DNA of 64,000 nt, taken from an uncultured Alteromonadaceae bacterium. Its GTDB lineage: Bacteria > Pseudomonadota > Gammaproteobacteria > Enterobacterales > Alteromonadaceae. The stretch is from positions 62,001 to 126,000 of the forward strand of contig CANMXU010000001.1 of assembly GCA_947501935.1 (NCBI GenBank), given 5' to 3'. The notes beneath the pieces were generated by a model that saw nothing but the letters and a program-made list of their open reading frames with translations, searched no databases and was not told where the DNA came from. This document shows, one piece after another, positions 16,993 through 26,243 of this stretch; position 1 is the first letter of the stretch, and every line of letters starts with the position of its first letter. Both the position numbers and the translations under genes were made by a program.

Positions 16993-19896
16993 CTATAGTC
17001 GGGTGCGAATGCTGAAGTTAATTGAACGGCCGGCATCAACAAATTTGCGATTGGCACCATGTTCATAATGTTGCCCAACGACCTCATTGGTTAAATTACG
17101 TAAACTTAAACCCAAGTGTATATTCTGGTTATATTTATAAGAAAGGCTTGCGCTCATATAGCCATAGGCATCACTACCTACGCTCGCAACATTATTTCTC
17201 TGACTGTCATAACCTCCGGCACTTTTATAATTATAACTTAAGCGAGCATCAAAGCTTTTACCATCATAATAAAGTGTGGTGGACAAGTTATCTTTTGCTA
17301 AGCCCAATTCATAATCGGTATTAGATTCTTCTAGATAAGTATAATTGACCTTCATACCGGTATTACTTAAAAATGACGGTAACGCTGTAAACGGTTGTTC
17401 AAAAATCACCGTAGCCCCTTGAACAATAGTTCCGGCATCATTGAATTTACCAACAATTTCTATGTCTGGGTTTTCATCATAATTAGCTGCAGTATATTCA
17501 TGGAAAACAGGTATTTTGTTAGTTACGCCATAACTATCAACTGGCAGGTTATCAATATCTTTATAAAATAATGCTAAAGTCAAGGCGGAAGCCTCGGCAT
17601 AATACCACTCAAGTGCTAAATCAACATTCTCTGATTTCATCACGTCTAAGTCTGGATCTGGAGTATTGATGCTAGGTAGAGATTGCTCCCCTGGCGCACT
17701 GAAGCTTTGCTGTAATTTCAAATCTCTTGGTAAAGGTCTAGTCATGGTTTGACTCCATGCCCCCCTTAAATAAAGCTCTTCGGCGAGCATATAACGAAAG
17801 TTTACACTCGGTAAGTAATGATAATAATTACGCTTATGAGTTATATCATCCTCAGGAGTTGCTTCCCAATCAGTACTAAAATAATCTTCATCACTAGGGT
17901 CACCTATACCGCGGTCTATAATTTGTGAAATACCCGAGCCCCTTACAAACTGCTGAGTGTGCACGTATCTCAAACCAAAGTTTGCTTTTAGATCTCCAGA
18001 GGCCGACTCAACATCCAAACGTACATAGGCTGCACCGATATCTTCTTTAATATCATCATGAGTACCGGGGTTATATCTGCCAACATTTTCTAGCTCAGTT
18101 TTTAATAGCTCTGGCGTCCAATTATTTTGTTCAACTAAAGCCTTTGCATCTGGAACTGCAAAGGGTAATGGCACATTAGATTGCCCTGAGCCACCATCAA
18201 ACCATGTACCTCGGCTAGGAAAAACCATTTTGTAACTTGCATTATCATAACCAGGTAAACCACTAATATTTGAATCAAAATTTCCATAAGAAACTATTGC
18301 AAGAGTTTCATCTTCGGCATAACGTAACCCAAACAGCAGTCGAGTTGGATTAAGCACTGGGTTATCCATATCAAAATAATATTCGCCGTCAAAGTTCAAA
18401 CTCCATGAATTACTTTCAACTTCTCCGTCTAAATGGGGAACATTAATACTCAGACTGGTCATCGGTGATGTAGGGTGATTACCTAATAAACGAGCACTAT
18501 AATCTGGATCATTATCAGGATTATTAAAGGTAATACCACGGGGCTTATTAGGATCGCTAGAATCGATTAAAATGTTTAGTCTGTTATCTGGATCAGCCAT
18601 TTCAGCCCATGACTGCACTTGAAACTGGTTGGTTTTTGAATTTGAAGCACTCATGCCAAACTTAAAGGTCCAAGCGTCTTGTAACCATTCAACATCTAAA
18701 AAGGCAACACTTACATTACTTTCTCGTTGGTTATAAGCATTTCTAACATTAATCCAAGCGTCGCTAGTTTGAAAAGCCGTTAAATAATTTCGAGTGAAAG
18801 TACTGCCGTCATCATTTTCACCTTCAAACCCTTCAAAGACTTTAGCGCCCTCACCTGTAGTTGGAGAGCTACCTCCCGTTCTCAACTGCAGGTAACTACG
18901 ATTATCGTCGCGTTTATAATCTGTATGGAATATTTCACCAAATACTTTTAAATTATCATTAGGCCGCCATTCCAAGTTGGTAAAAAATGCATTTCTTTCC
19001 CTGTGATTCTGCTCAAGAGCATAAGTGGTCAATGCACCGAAGTGATACGATTGGCCAACATCTTCGATGCCATTGCCATTCCAGTCTCTTTCCAAAAAAT
19101 CATCAGTGCTATCATCTGGAGTGCCATTATTATTAGTAAAATCAGAGCCAGCTGCTGTTGGATGCCAACCTTCACTTCTTTGAATTTCGTTGTCAGACTT
19201 AGTATGACTTACACCAAAAGTGAAACCTAAAGTATCATCAAGGTATAAATCAGAATAAATGCCCAAAATATCAGTATTGATGTCATCCACATTTTCAGGA
19301 CTACCTAATCCAACATTAAAACGTGCCGCACGTTTACCAATATCAAAGGCACGAATACTTCTGAGGTTAACCACCCCTGCTAAACCACCTTCATTAACAT
19401 TCGATACAGCTGTTTTGTGCACTTCTACCCGCTTCATAAAAGCTGCAGGCATTACTTGTGAATCAAAAGAGCGCTGCGCAGAAAGTGAACTAGTGATCAC
19501 CCGATCATTATAAAGCACCCGATTCCAATTGCCCGGCAATCCCCGAATACTTATGCCTTGAACAATGCCATCATCGCCACGAGAAACTTGCACACCAGCA
19601 ATACGCTCTATAACGTCACCAACTTCAATATCCGGTAATTTACCAATATCTTCAGAGGAGATAACATCCATGCCAAAATCAGCATGTTGTTTAAGTGAAA
19701 GTGCCTGCGCAAGACTGTCACGAATACCGGTTACGACAATAACTTCGGTTTCGTCTTTAACTTTTTCTCGTTGTTCTTTTTTAGTAAGGGTTGTTTTTTC
19801 TTCAACGACTGGAGCTTCTTCAGCTGCTACTGTTCCTGAAGAAGCCATAGCCACTAAAATTGCCAATTGAGTAAGTTTATATTTTTTATTAGCCAC
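16993..19896 (-). CDS. TonB-dependent receptor (glycan uptake), receptor 3
   Basis: This 967-residue outer-membrane receptor starts at a GTG (19896) with AAAGGA about seven bases upstream. A signal peptide ends near residue 25 (TVAAEE), followed by a charged linker, a TonB box near residues 50-57 (EVIVVTG), the plug (DVISSEDIGKLPDIEVGDVIE) and the barrel. It lacks STN and is paralogous to receptors 1 and 2. It heads a gene set with GH97 and GH29, so it probably imports oligosaccharides that these two enzymes then trim. Unlike receptor 1, no copy of the shared 33-bp promoter element was found upstream. Confidence 0.93.
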   Translation of the reverse strand: MANKKYKLTQLAILVAMASSGTVAAEEAPVVEEKTTLTKKEQREKVKDETEVIVVTGIRDSLAQALSLKQHADFGMDVISSEDIGKLPDIEVGDVIERIAGVQVSRGDDGIVQGISIRGLPGNWNRVLYNDRVITSSLSAQRSFDSQVMPAAFMKRVEVHKTAVSNVNEGGLAGVVNLRSIRAFDIGKRAARFNVGLGSPENVDDINTDILGIYSDLYLDDTLGFTFGVSHTKSDNEIQRSEGWHPTAAGSDFTNNNGTPDDSTDDFLERDWNGNGIEDVGQSYHFGALTTYALEQNHRERNAFFTNLEWRPNDNLKVFGEIFHTDYKRDDNRSYLQLRTGGSSPTTGEGAKVFEGFEGENDDGSTFTRNYLTAFQTSDAWINVRNAYNQRESNVSVAFLDVEWLQDAWTFKFGMSASNSKTNQFQVQSWAEMADPDNRLNILIDSSDPNKPRGITFNNPDNDPDYSARLLGNHPTSPMTSLSINVPHLDGEVESNSWSLNFDGEYYFDMDNPVLNPTRLLFGLRYAEDETLAIVSYGNFDSNISGLPGYDNASYKMVFPSRGTWFDGGSGQSNVPLPFAVPDAKALVEQNNWTPELLKTELENVGRYNPGTHDDIKEDIGAAYVRLDVESASGDLKANFGLRYVHTQQFVRGSGISQIIDRGIGDPSDEDYFSTDWEATPEDDITHKRNYYHYLPSVNFRYMLAEELYLRGAWSQTMTRPLPRDLKLQQSFSAPGEQSLPSINTPDPDLDVMKSENVDLALEWYYAEASALTLALFYKDIDNLPVDSYGVTNKIPVFHEYTAANYDENPDIEIVGKFNDAGTIVQGATVIFEQPFTALPSFLSNTGMKVNYTYLEESNTDYELGLAKDNLSTTLYYDGKSFDARLSYNYKSAGGYDSQRNNVASVGSDAYGYMSASLSYKYNQNIHLGLSLRNLTNEVVGQHYEHGANRKFVDAGRSINFSIRTRL

Positions 19897-20666
19897 TTTT
19901 TATTCCTTTAATAATTATAGTTTTTAAATTAATCCTTCATATTTTTGACAATGACTACAAACTATTACCATGGATATGAAACGTCTCTCCATTAAAGGCT
20001 TTGATTACGCCTTCATAACGTTTTTCTAGGGTCACAAAGCGACCTTTTAATATAAAAAACACACAAACATTTTTACAACTTCGTTTACCTTTTAACTTTG
20101 TACAAAACAACAAATAAAACTAAAACCCTTACACATAGAAAACAAACGGCGCCAAAGGTAATGAAAACAAAAGGTATTATTTAGCATTCAATTCCTTTTT
20201 ATTAGTTATTCAACCACTTTAATCACTATTATCTACAACGATCACTTCAGTTAAGTAACTTGATTGAAACACCACAAAAAAAACAAATCTAAATAGGCAT
20301 TTAAATCAATGAAATAAAAACAAATCACCTGTATTAACTAGCAAATATCTTTCAATATAAGGTAGATCTTTTATTTTTTATCAAATCTTTAAAACCATAC
20401 TATCCAACATTAAACTTAATTGTCAATTATAAATAAAGGACATTATAAAAATAATATTAGCGAATTTTTTTTATGTAAGCTTATGGCCAGATAAATAAAG
20501 GCTTGCATTGAAAAATGGCATATTTAAAATCATCAGTATCAATTTTAAACTTAGATAAAACATTGATACTGATGTTAGGAAAAACACTGTTTGAGAATAA
20601 AAATAAGATTAAAACTTATATTAAATTAATTTTTTGCTTCAGGTTGAGGCAAAAGAAATCGCAAGC
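19897..20666. other. AT-rich intergenic region upstream of receptor 3
   Basis: These 770 bases hold no supported ORF and are strongly AT-rich. They must contain the receptor 3 promoter, but no copy of the locus-wide element was seen. The only clear structure is the inverted repeat at 20531-20574. Confidence 0.5.
20531..20574. repeat. 13-bp inverted repeat after glycoamylase-like gene
   Basis: CATCAGTATCAAT (20531-20543) and its exact complement (20562-20574) flank an 18-base AT-rich loop. It lies 93 bases after the stop of the glycoamylase-like gene. The bases after it on the minus strand are ATTTTAAAT, so it may act as a weak terminator. Confidence 0.5.
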
Positions 20667-21989
20667 TTACAATTGATTGTAATAATTAAAAAATTCAGGC
20701 CCTAAAAACTCTGGCAATGCCGCTAAACCAAAGAGCATGGTTGAATAATCAACCCCTTGAATAACTTCAGCCCGCCAGGCTTTGTCTTTTAAGCTATATC
20801 GCCATAATAACGGCGTATTTCCATTAAGGTGATAAACCGCCTGCTGGTTAATATCGCGATACAAGGCCAATAAGTCGGTTTTAACTTCAGGTTTTACCGG
20901 TGAAAAGCCGGCGATAATATGCGGCGAGACTATTTGGTACGGGTTTTCATCACGTGCACCATGATTAAAAATTCGGTCAGCACTATAACCAGTCAATGTA
21001 GCGCCTGCACCTGTGCCCCACTCGTATGACTTCCAGCCATGAATACCTTGTGATTGCCACCAGCTAAAGTCAGCAGTAGCGGCGTTTTTCATCGCCTGTA
21101 AATATTCGGGGCTATCAGAGAAGTGATGGACAAAATAATAATTAAACAAGAAGGTAAACATCGAAGTAAACCAGCCTTTATTAACAGAAAGTACCGGTAT
21201 TTTTTCTTCACCGTAATAAGCTTTTGCTAACAGACTTGGTGATTGATAAAAATTATTCCACAATTGATTAGCTGGTGAGTTGGCATCTGTGCTTTGTTTT
21301 TTTGCCAGCCATGCCACTATCATATATTCATTATAAGGCAGAGTCCAAGCACCACTTGCTTGACCATTCTCCTTCATCGACAATGCAATTTGGCCTTTTT
21401 TCGGGTCACCAATAAATTTACTTTGGTCAACCGATGCCAATAAATTATCAACTAAGTGCGCAATGGTTTTATTTTCATTAAAGTAGTTTTTAACAAAAAC
21501 CGCCCCCAGCAACATAATGCCGGTATCGATTGGGCTAAAATCGGTACTTTTGGCTTTGCCGGTGTGAATATTAAAAAAATGCATGTAACAGCCCGCAGCG
21601 TTTCTTGCTGGGGTAAAACTCGAATTAAGTCCTGAAAGAGTGTTTAAGGTTTGAATAACAAGTTGCTCAGCATCATCCTGCCAACCTTGCGCATGTCCAA
21701 TGGTTAATGACATTAAGCCCATACCGGCATTAGCAATTGAACCACGGTTTGACGGTTTTTTATCTAACTGGAAACCGTCACGGTACACACCATTGTCGGC
21801 GCGCAGCTTTTGCCAAAACTTATAACTATTATGATAGAGCTGCTGTAATACTTCTTGATCAGATAATACAGGCTCTTTAGCGCTAGCTGTGTATACATTG
21901 ACTAGTATCAAGCTTAAAGAAAGTAGAAATAAACGCATACTTTTAATTACTCGTTTCACAATAATATTTTTAATAGCGGTAATGTTCAA
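20667..21989 (-). CDS. Secreted glycoamylase-like (alpha/alpha)6 hydrolase, putative
   Basis: About 440 residues with a signal peptide (LFLLSLSLILVNVYTASA). The order of motifs (SIANAGMGLMSLTIGHAQGW, then HFFNIHTGK...DFSPIDTGIMLLGAV, then GAGATLTGYSADR) follows the pattern of the glycoamylase fold found in GH144 beta-1,2-glucanases and relatives, so a periplasmic glycan hydrolase role is likely. This is by-eye pattern matching and the family number is uncertain. Three starts are possible: ATG 22004 without SD, TTG 21989 with GGAGAG seven bases upstream (used here), and ATG 21938 at the signal peptide with a weak SD. It is transcribed divergently from the 1165-residue gene, and each has its own promoter element. 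Confidence 0.78.
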   Translation of the reverse strand: MNITAIKNIIVKRVIKSMRLFLLSLSLILVNVYTASAKEPVLSDQEVLQQLYHNSYKFWQKLRADNGVYRDGFQLDKKPSNRGSIANAGMGLMSLTIGHAQGWQDDAEQLVIQTLNTLSGLNSSFTPARNAAGCYMHFFNIHTGKAKSTDFSPIDTGIMLLGAVFVKNYFNENKTIAHLVDNLLASVDQSKFIGDPKKGQIALSMKENGQASGAWTLPYNEYMIVAWLAKKQSTDANSPANQLWNNFYQSPSLLAKAYYGEEKIPVLSVNKGWFTSMFTFLFNYYFVHHFSDSPEYLQAMKNAATADFSWWQSQGIHGWKSYEWGTGAGATLTGYSADRIFNHGARDENPYQIVSPHIIAGFSPVKPEVKTDLLALYRDINQQAVYHLNGNTPLLWRYSLKDKAWRAEVIQGVDYSTMLFGLAALPEFLGPEFFNYYNQL

Positions 21990-22097
21990 AATGACGCTCT
22001 CCATAGCTCAATATATTGGCTTAGCCGTTGGTTTGATTATTTACTAAACTCGCCATAAATTAGCTCTAAGGTAAGCATGAAATTATCGGCGTTTGAT

Positions 22098-22130
22098 TAT
22101 AAAGAGCGAATACTGGTAAGAACCCGCAAT
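22098..22130 (-). promoter_or_regulatory. Candidate ECF promoter, copy 4 (glycoamylase-like gene)
   Basis: On the minus strand this reads ATTGCGGGTTCTT, 11 bases, then CTCTTTATA. It lies back to back with copy 5, separated by 37 bases. Confidence 0.6.
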
Positions 22131-22167
22131 TGAACATCAGCCTTTACATTACTTTACGCAGTTTTGT

Positions 22168-22200
22168 ATTACGGTTTATGGCATGTGGCAGCTCTTTATA
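22168..22200 (+). promoter_or_regulatory. Candidate ECF promoter, copy 5 (1165-residue gene)
   Basis: This reads ATTACGGTTTATG, 11 bases, then CTCTTTATA, ending 32 bases before the ATG. That short distance makes TTTATA a likely -10 element and GGTTTA, 16 bases earlier, a likely -35 element. Confidence 0.65.
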
Positions 22201-22232
22201 AAGGTGCATAAAATATATTAAGGCAGCAGTAC

Positions 22233-25200
22233 ATGGGTAGTTACCGATTAAGTGTTATAAAAACATCCGCTTTTTTTACAAAATTTTATTTTTTATCTAT
22301 GACCGCATTAAGTTTGTTAATAACGACTCAAGCGATCGCTCAACCAGCTGCTAATAATGTTATTAATCAAATAAATAAACCGCTATATTCTAGTGATTTA
22401 TCGGCTTTTGCTTGGGGAAACAGTGAAGCATCGTCATTAGTAAGTGCAGCACAAGTCAGTGGTAGTTATGCGGTGGCGCAACTTAGCACTGGCAGCATTG
22501 AAATTCGCGATATTCGAGAAAAGCTTTTACATAAACTTAGCAAAAAACATTTTCTGCAAGCTATTGGCACATCAAGCGAAAATGATAAACACAGCTTATG
22601 CGCAATGACGTTAACCCCAAGTGCGCGGATGTTATTTATTGCGGTATGCGCTCAAAACAAATCTATTGCAAGTTCATCCAAAACCCAAAAAGACACTATT
22701 TTAGCATTTAACCTTAATACCAAAGCGCTCAGAGTATTTAGCAAGCTAGATATTAGCAACGCACAAAGCAAGAATCGTCTCTTGCCGATGACTTATTTTA
22801 AAGGGCAGTTATTTATAGGCACTGACAATGGTCTATTTCGTTTAAGCGCTGGTCGCAATGCCGTCATTTCCGCTTCTGCTGATGATATTGAAAACAATGC
22901 CATCAAGGTTTATCAACCTGCTAAAAATTCCAAGATCACCGGATTAGCAGTTAATATGGTCGAAAAACGTCTTTATTTAGCCAGCAATACTGGCGTGTTT
23001 CAAAGCTCATTAGCAAAAAGAAAACTTCAATTTAAACAATTATCTAATACCGAAAATATTATATCGCTAACTTATGGCCGCAATTTTGGCAGTGAAAAAC
23101 ATCACGGTTTATTAGCGCTAGTTAAACAAGCTGATAGCACCCAGCTATTATTGCTCGATAAAAAAAGTATCAGTGATGCAAAAAATGCCAAACCACTTAC
23201 TTTCAAAGCTTTGACTGAGCTTGCAATTAATACTGCTGATATTAGTGCGACAGCTGAAGGTCGTTTGTTAATTTCAGGCCAACAAACTTTAATGCTATCC
23301 GATTCAAGTGATCCGGTATTAAACTTTGAACAATGGCTTGTTGATGAACTCAACCAGTATGTGGCTGCGATTAAAAGCTTAATTGGTTCGAAAAAATTTC
23401 AAGGCACCAACAGTATTATTCCAGAAGGTTTTTTAGCGCGAAAACTAGTACAACAAGGCGCTAAGCAAAATTTAGATCCTATTGCTGATAATGTTGGTTG
23501 GGCGTTATTTTTATTAATGGCCGCCGATCAGGTAACTCCTGATGCGGATATAGAGCCGTTAATTGAATTACTTATTCAGCGTCATGCGGGACTTCATCCT
23601 GATGGTCTAGGTGGCGTAAAAACGGTTGATGGTCATTTTGTTCGCAACTACGAACCAGAAGGCATACCACATAAAAAGAACCCTCAGGCGCAAGTGTATA
23701 TCAGCATGAAATTCTTACCGGCGGTATATAAAGCGGTCGATTTATACCCTAACAATCAAAATTTTAAAGCTTATAAAGAGTATTTACGACAACTGCAAAA
23801 ACGTGCCAGCGACACCATCAGTGCTCAGCAGCGTATTACTTGGACCAATGATGACCACGGCCCGATATTATCGAATAATCGCATGACCAATGAAACTTGG
23901 CTTTATGGCGATATCGGCGCGGCGCAAGATCCATTAGCCACCCAAGATTATGGTCATTATGTGTATCAACGCGAAAATATGAGTTACGACAATTGGCTGC
24001 TTGGCGAACCAGTAATTAAAGCTTCACATTCGGTATTTATTATTATGGGCGGCACCATGATCCTTAAGCATCACTTTAGTGATCCGGCTTGGCGTGAGCA
24101 AAACCATAATTATTACGCGATAACCAAGGCCGCCACTGACGACTTAGGCGCTCCTTATTTCGCCGGTTTTTCCGCAGGTAATAATCCGTTTAGCAAAAAG
24201 AGTGGTTATTACAACGACGGCCCAAGTGATCACCCTGGTGATATTATTCACTTCCCTGCCGTTTTAGGTTTAGGCCAACTTGGCTGGACTTCGCCTGTGG
24301 TTGGTGCTTATCAAGCATATCGTGATGGTCGCCGCCAAAATATGCTAAATGGCGCAACCGGTGAAAATATCAGTATGTTAACCCGTTGGTCGGCCCATAA
24401 GCCTAGTTATACAATGAATTCACTTGGTATTGCTGATTTTTGGTATGGCGCTATGGGCCTGGTTGAAACAATAACACCGGGCACTATTGCCCGCTTGCGA
24501 AATGAATTTTATCGCCCTAAGCTAACGACCGAGCAACTAGCTGATGGCAAGCTGGCGCTACATTATTCTAAAATTACCCCGCGACGTATCATGGCTAAAA
24601 AAACAACCGGTGAACAAGTTTCATTCGGTTTTCAATTATCGCCTTTTATTGTTGAACAACCTGAGCAATTTACTAATTATCAAGCCATAGACCCTGAAGG
24701 AGAATGGTTAGAGTTAAACAAAATATTTACTGCTGAAAAATCATTTACCAACCCTAATTTTGAACAAGGCTTAAACGGTTGGAGCAGTTCGAATAGTAAA
24801 CTAAGTAAGCAAGCTCAAGTTATAGCCGTAAATAAAGAACAACTGGGTATGGTTAGTAACGCCTTGGTAATTACTCCGTCACCTGAAAATACCACCAAAA
24901 ACATTGCTGTTAGCCAAGCTTTAGATTTAAGAACTGACTTAACCGATACCCGTTATTTATTTCGCGCTAATGGTTTATTAAACTCGAAAAATGACGGCAC
25001 AAAATCTTTTATGAAAATAGCTTGGGATGATGATAACAATGCCAACAATGGCATTTTAGTCAGCCAAAAGAGCCAAGCGTTAAACGATGAAGATACCCCG
25101 ATAGAGTTTTTGATTGATACCCTAAAACCTGAAAATGCTAGCTATGTGCATATTTCTTTTAACGTTTTTTCTGGTACTTCAACCTCGGCAAACAGCGCTA

Positions 25201-25730
25201 GCGCACAATATTTATTTGATAACTTATCACTAGTGCGTTTAGGCGCAGCAAGTGCAGTTAAAAATGGTGATTTTGAGCTAGGTTTAAATACCTGGAAAAA
25301 ATCATCACGAGCAGTAAAGCTTATCAGCGAACCAAAGTTAGTACTTGAAGGTAAAAAATCGCTGTTATTTGCTTTAGGCGCAGGCAATACCAGTTGGCAT
25401 TCTGTTTCACGAAAATTTAACGTAACTAACGACGAGTTAGGTACTCGTTATATTTTCAAACTTGATGCCAAAGCTTTTAGAATGTTGGACTCTGATTTTG
25501 AAATAATGATGGAAAGCTTTGATAAAAAAGGTAAAAAGATTATCGTTAGAAATGATATTGGCGATATTTTACCAAGTACCAATGGTGAAATAACTTTCAG
25601 CTTTAGAAAGCGCCCAGACGATGCCAGTTATCGCCTAACACTTAGAATGAAGCGTAATAGTAAAAAGTCAAAAGGCACTGATGTTATTGTTGTTGATAAT
25701 TTAAGAATGTTTAAAGAGCAGCTTTTTTAG
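22233..25730 (+). CDS. Secreted multidomain protein, probable novel glycan-active enzyme
   Basis: I do not recognise a named family for this 1165-residue protein. A long signal peptide ends near residue 37 (AIAQPA). Residues about 60-360 contain spaced repeats such as LFIGTDNGLF and LYLASNTGVF, which suggest a beta-propeller. Residues about 365-765 are helical with WLYGDIGAAQ, NWLLGEPVIKASHSVF and GYYNDGPSDHPGDIIHFPAV; the layout resembles (alpha/alpha)6 barrels of the glycoamylase type, but this is inference. Two C-terminal modules open with NPNFEQGLNGW (near 839) and NGDFELGLNTW (near 1010), typical of CBM4/9-like carbohydrate-binding jelly rolls. AAGG lies about nine bases before the ATG. 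Its promoter element and position tie it to the polysaccharide locus. Confidence 0.8.
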   Translation: MGSYRLSVIKTSAFFTKFYFLSMTALSLLITTQAIAQPAANNVINQINKPLYSSDLSAFAWGNSEASSLVSAAQVSGSYAVAQLSTGSIEIRDIREKLLHKLSKKHFLQAIGTSSENDKHSLCAMTLTPSARMLFIAVCAQNKSIASSSKTQKDTILAFNLNTKALRVFSKLDISNAQSKNRLLPMTYFKGQLFIGTDNGLFRLSAGRNAVISASADDIENNAIKVYQPAKNSKITGLAVNMVEKRLYLASNTGVFQSSLAKRKLQFKQLSNTENIISLTYGRNFGSEKHHGLLALVKQADSTQLLLLDKKSISDAKNAKPLTFKALTELAINTADISATAEGRLLISGQQTLMLSDSSDPVLNFEQWLVDELNQYVAAIKSLIGSKKFQGTNSIIPEGFLARKLVQQGAKQNLDPIADNVGWALFLLMAADQVTPDADIEPLIELLIQRHAGLHPDGLGGVKTVDGHFVRNYEPEGIPHKKNPQAQVYISMKFLPAVYKAVDLYPNNQNFKAYKEYLRQLQKRASDTISAQQRITWTNDDHGPILSNNRMTNETWLYGDIGAAQDPLATQDYGHYVYQRENMSYDNWLLGEPVIKASHSVFIIMGGTMILKHHFSDPAWREQNHNYYAITKAATDDLGAPYFAGFSAGNNPFSKKSGYYNDGPSDHPGDIIHFPAVLGLGQLGWTSPVVGAYQAYRDGRRQNMLNGATGENISMLTRWSAHKPSYTMNSLGIADFWYGAMGLVETITPGTIARLRNEFYRPKLTTEQLADGKLALHYSKITPRRIMAKKTTGEQVSFGFQLSPFIVEQPEQFTNYQAIDPEGEWLELNKIFTAEKSFTNPNFEQGLNGWSSSNSKLSKQAQVIAVNKEQLGMVSNALVITPSPENTTKNIAVSQALDLRTDLTDTRYLFRANGLLNSKNDGTKSFMKIAWDDDNNANNGILVSQKSQALNDEDTPIEFLIDTLKPENASYVHISFNVFSGTSTSANSASAQYLFDNLSLVRLGAASAVKNGDFELGLNTWKKSSRAVKLISEPKLVLEGKKSLLFALGAGNTSWHSVSRKFNVTNDELGTRYIFKLDAKAFRMLDSDFEIMMESFDKKGKKIIVRNDIGDILPSTNGEITFSFRKRPDDASYRLTLRMKRNSKKSKGTDVIVVDNLRMFKEQLF

Positions 25731-25741
25731 CACAGCTAGGT

Positions 25742-26067
25742 TTAACTTTGCTTTGCTTTGCTTGCAAAAGACTCAATACCAGTTTCATTGATTAGAACAG
25801 CTAGTTTACACCTAAGAAAGCTTGCCAAACACAAGGCATTTATCAAAGTAACTAGCTGTTTTAATTATTAAATAAAGAACAAATAAATATCAAATAGATA
25901 ACATGGTAGTCGGTATATTTAACAAGTATACCTGTTCATATAATTATTGAAGTTGGTATAAGTTTACAGTCAGAAAGATTTCTCGCTGACTTAAACGTTT
26001 GTCGATTGCTGCTATTGCTAATGAAATTATTTATAATTACAACAAATGTAATGACTAAAACTGCTTT
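25742..26067. other. Intergenic region after the 1165-residue gene
   Basis: No ORF is supported. It contains four short TTTGC repeats near 25747-25765 and the imperfect inverted repeat at 25796-25864. Confidence 0.4.
25796..25864 (+). terminator. Putative terminator of the 1165-residue gene
   Basis: AACAGCTAGTTTAC (25796-25809) pairs with GTAACTAGCTGTT (25848-25860) with one bulged base, then TTTTAATTATT follows. The 38-base loop is long and the T run short, so this is tentative. Confidence 0.4.
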
Positions 26068-26241
26068 ATGAGTATGACTGAAAAACCTTTACCACCAGCG
26101 GATGACGACTGTTGTGGCGGTGGCGCTTGTAATCCTTGTGTATGGGATCATTATTACGCAGAACGAAAAAAGTGGCGCTTAGAACAAGTGCAGCTTAAAG
26201 AACAAGAGCAATTAAAAGACCAACAAGAGTCAAATCAATAG
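26068..26241 (+). CDS. Small Oxidored-like domain protein
   Basis: This 57-residue protein carries CCGGGACNPCVWDHYYAERK at residues 15-34, which matches the Oxidored-like family (PF09791), a short Cys-rich motif of unknown role found alone in many proteobacteria. The four Cys residues could bind a metal, but that is inference. The second half is a charged, Gln-rich helix. No strong SD precedes either of the two possible ATGs (26068, 26074). A terminator follows immediately, which supports that it is an expressed gene. Confidence 0.75.
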   Translation: MSMTEKPLPPADDDCCGGGACNPCVWDHYYAERKKWRLEQVQLKEQEQLKDQQESNQ

Positions 26242-26243
26242 CA

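Noticed and set aside
19897..20300. Sixth copy of the ECF promoter element before receptor 3
   Set aside because: Segments such as ATTAAAGG near 19991 resemble part of the element, but GG and TT at the fixed spacing are missing.
1..25730. Locus as a mobile island with integrase and attachment sites
   Set aside because: No integrase, transposase, tRNA or flanking direct repeat is visible in the window, and the left end is not included.
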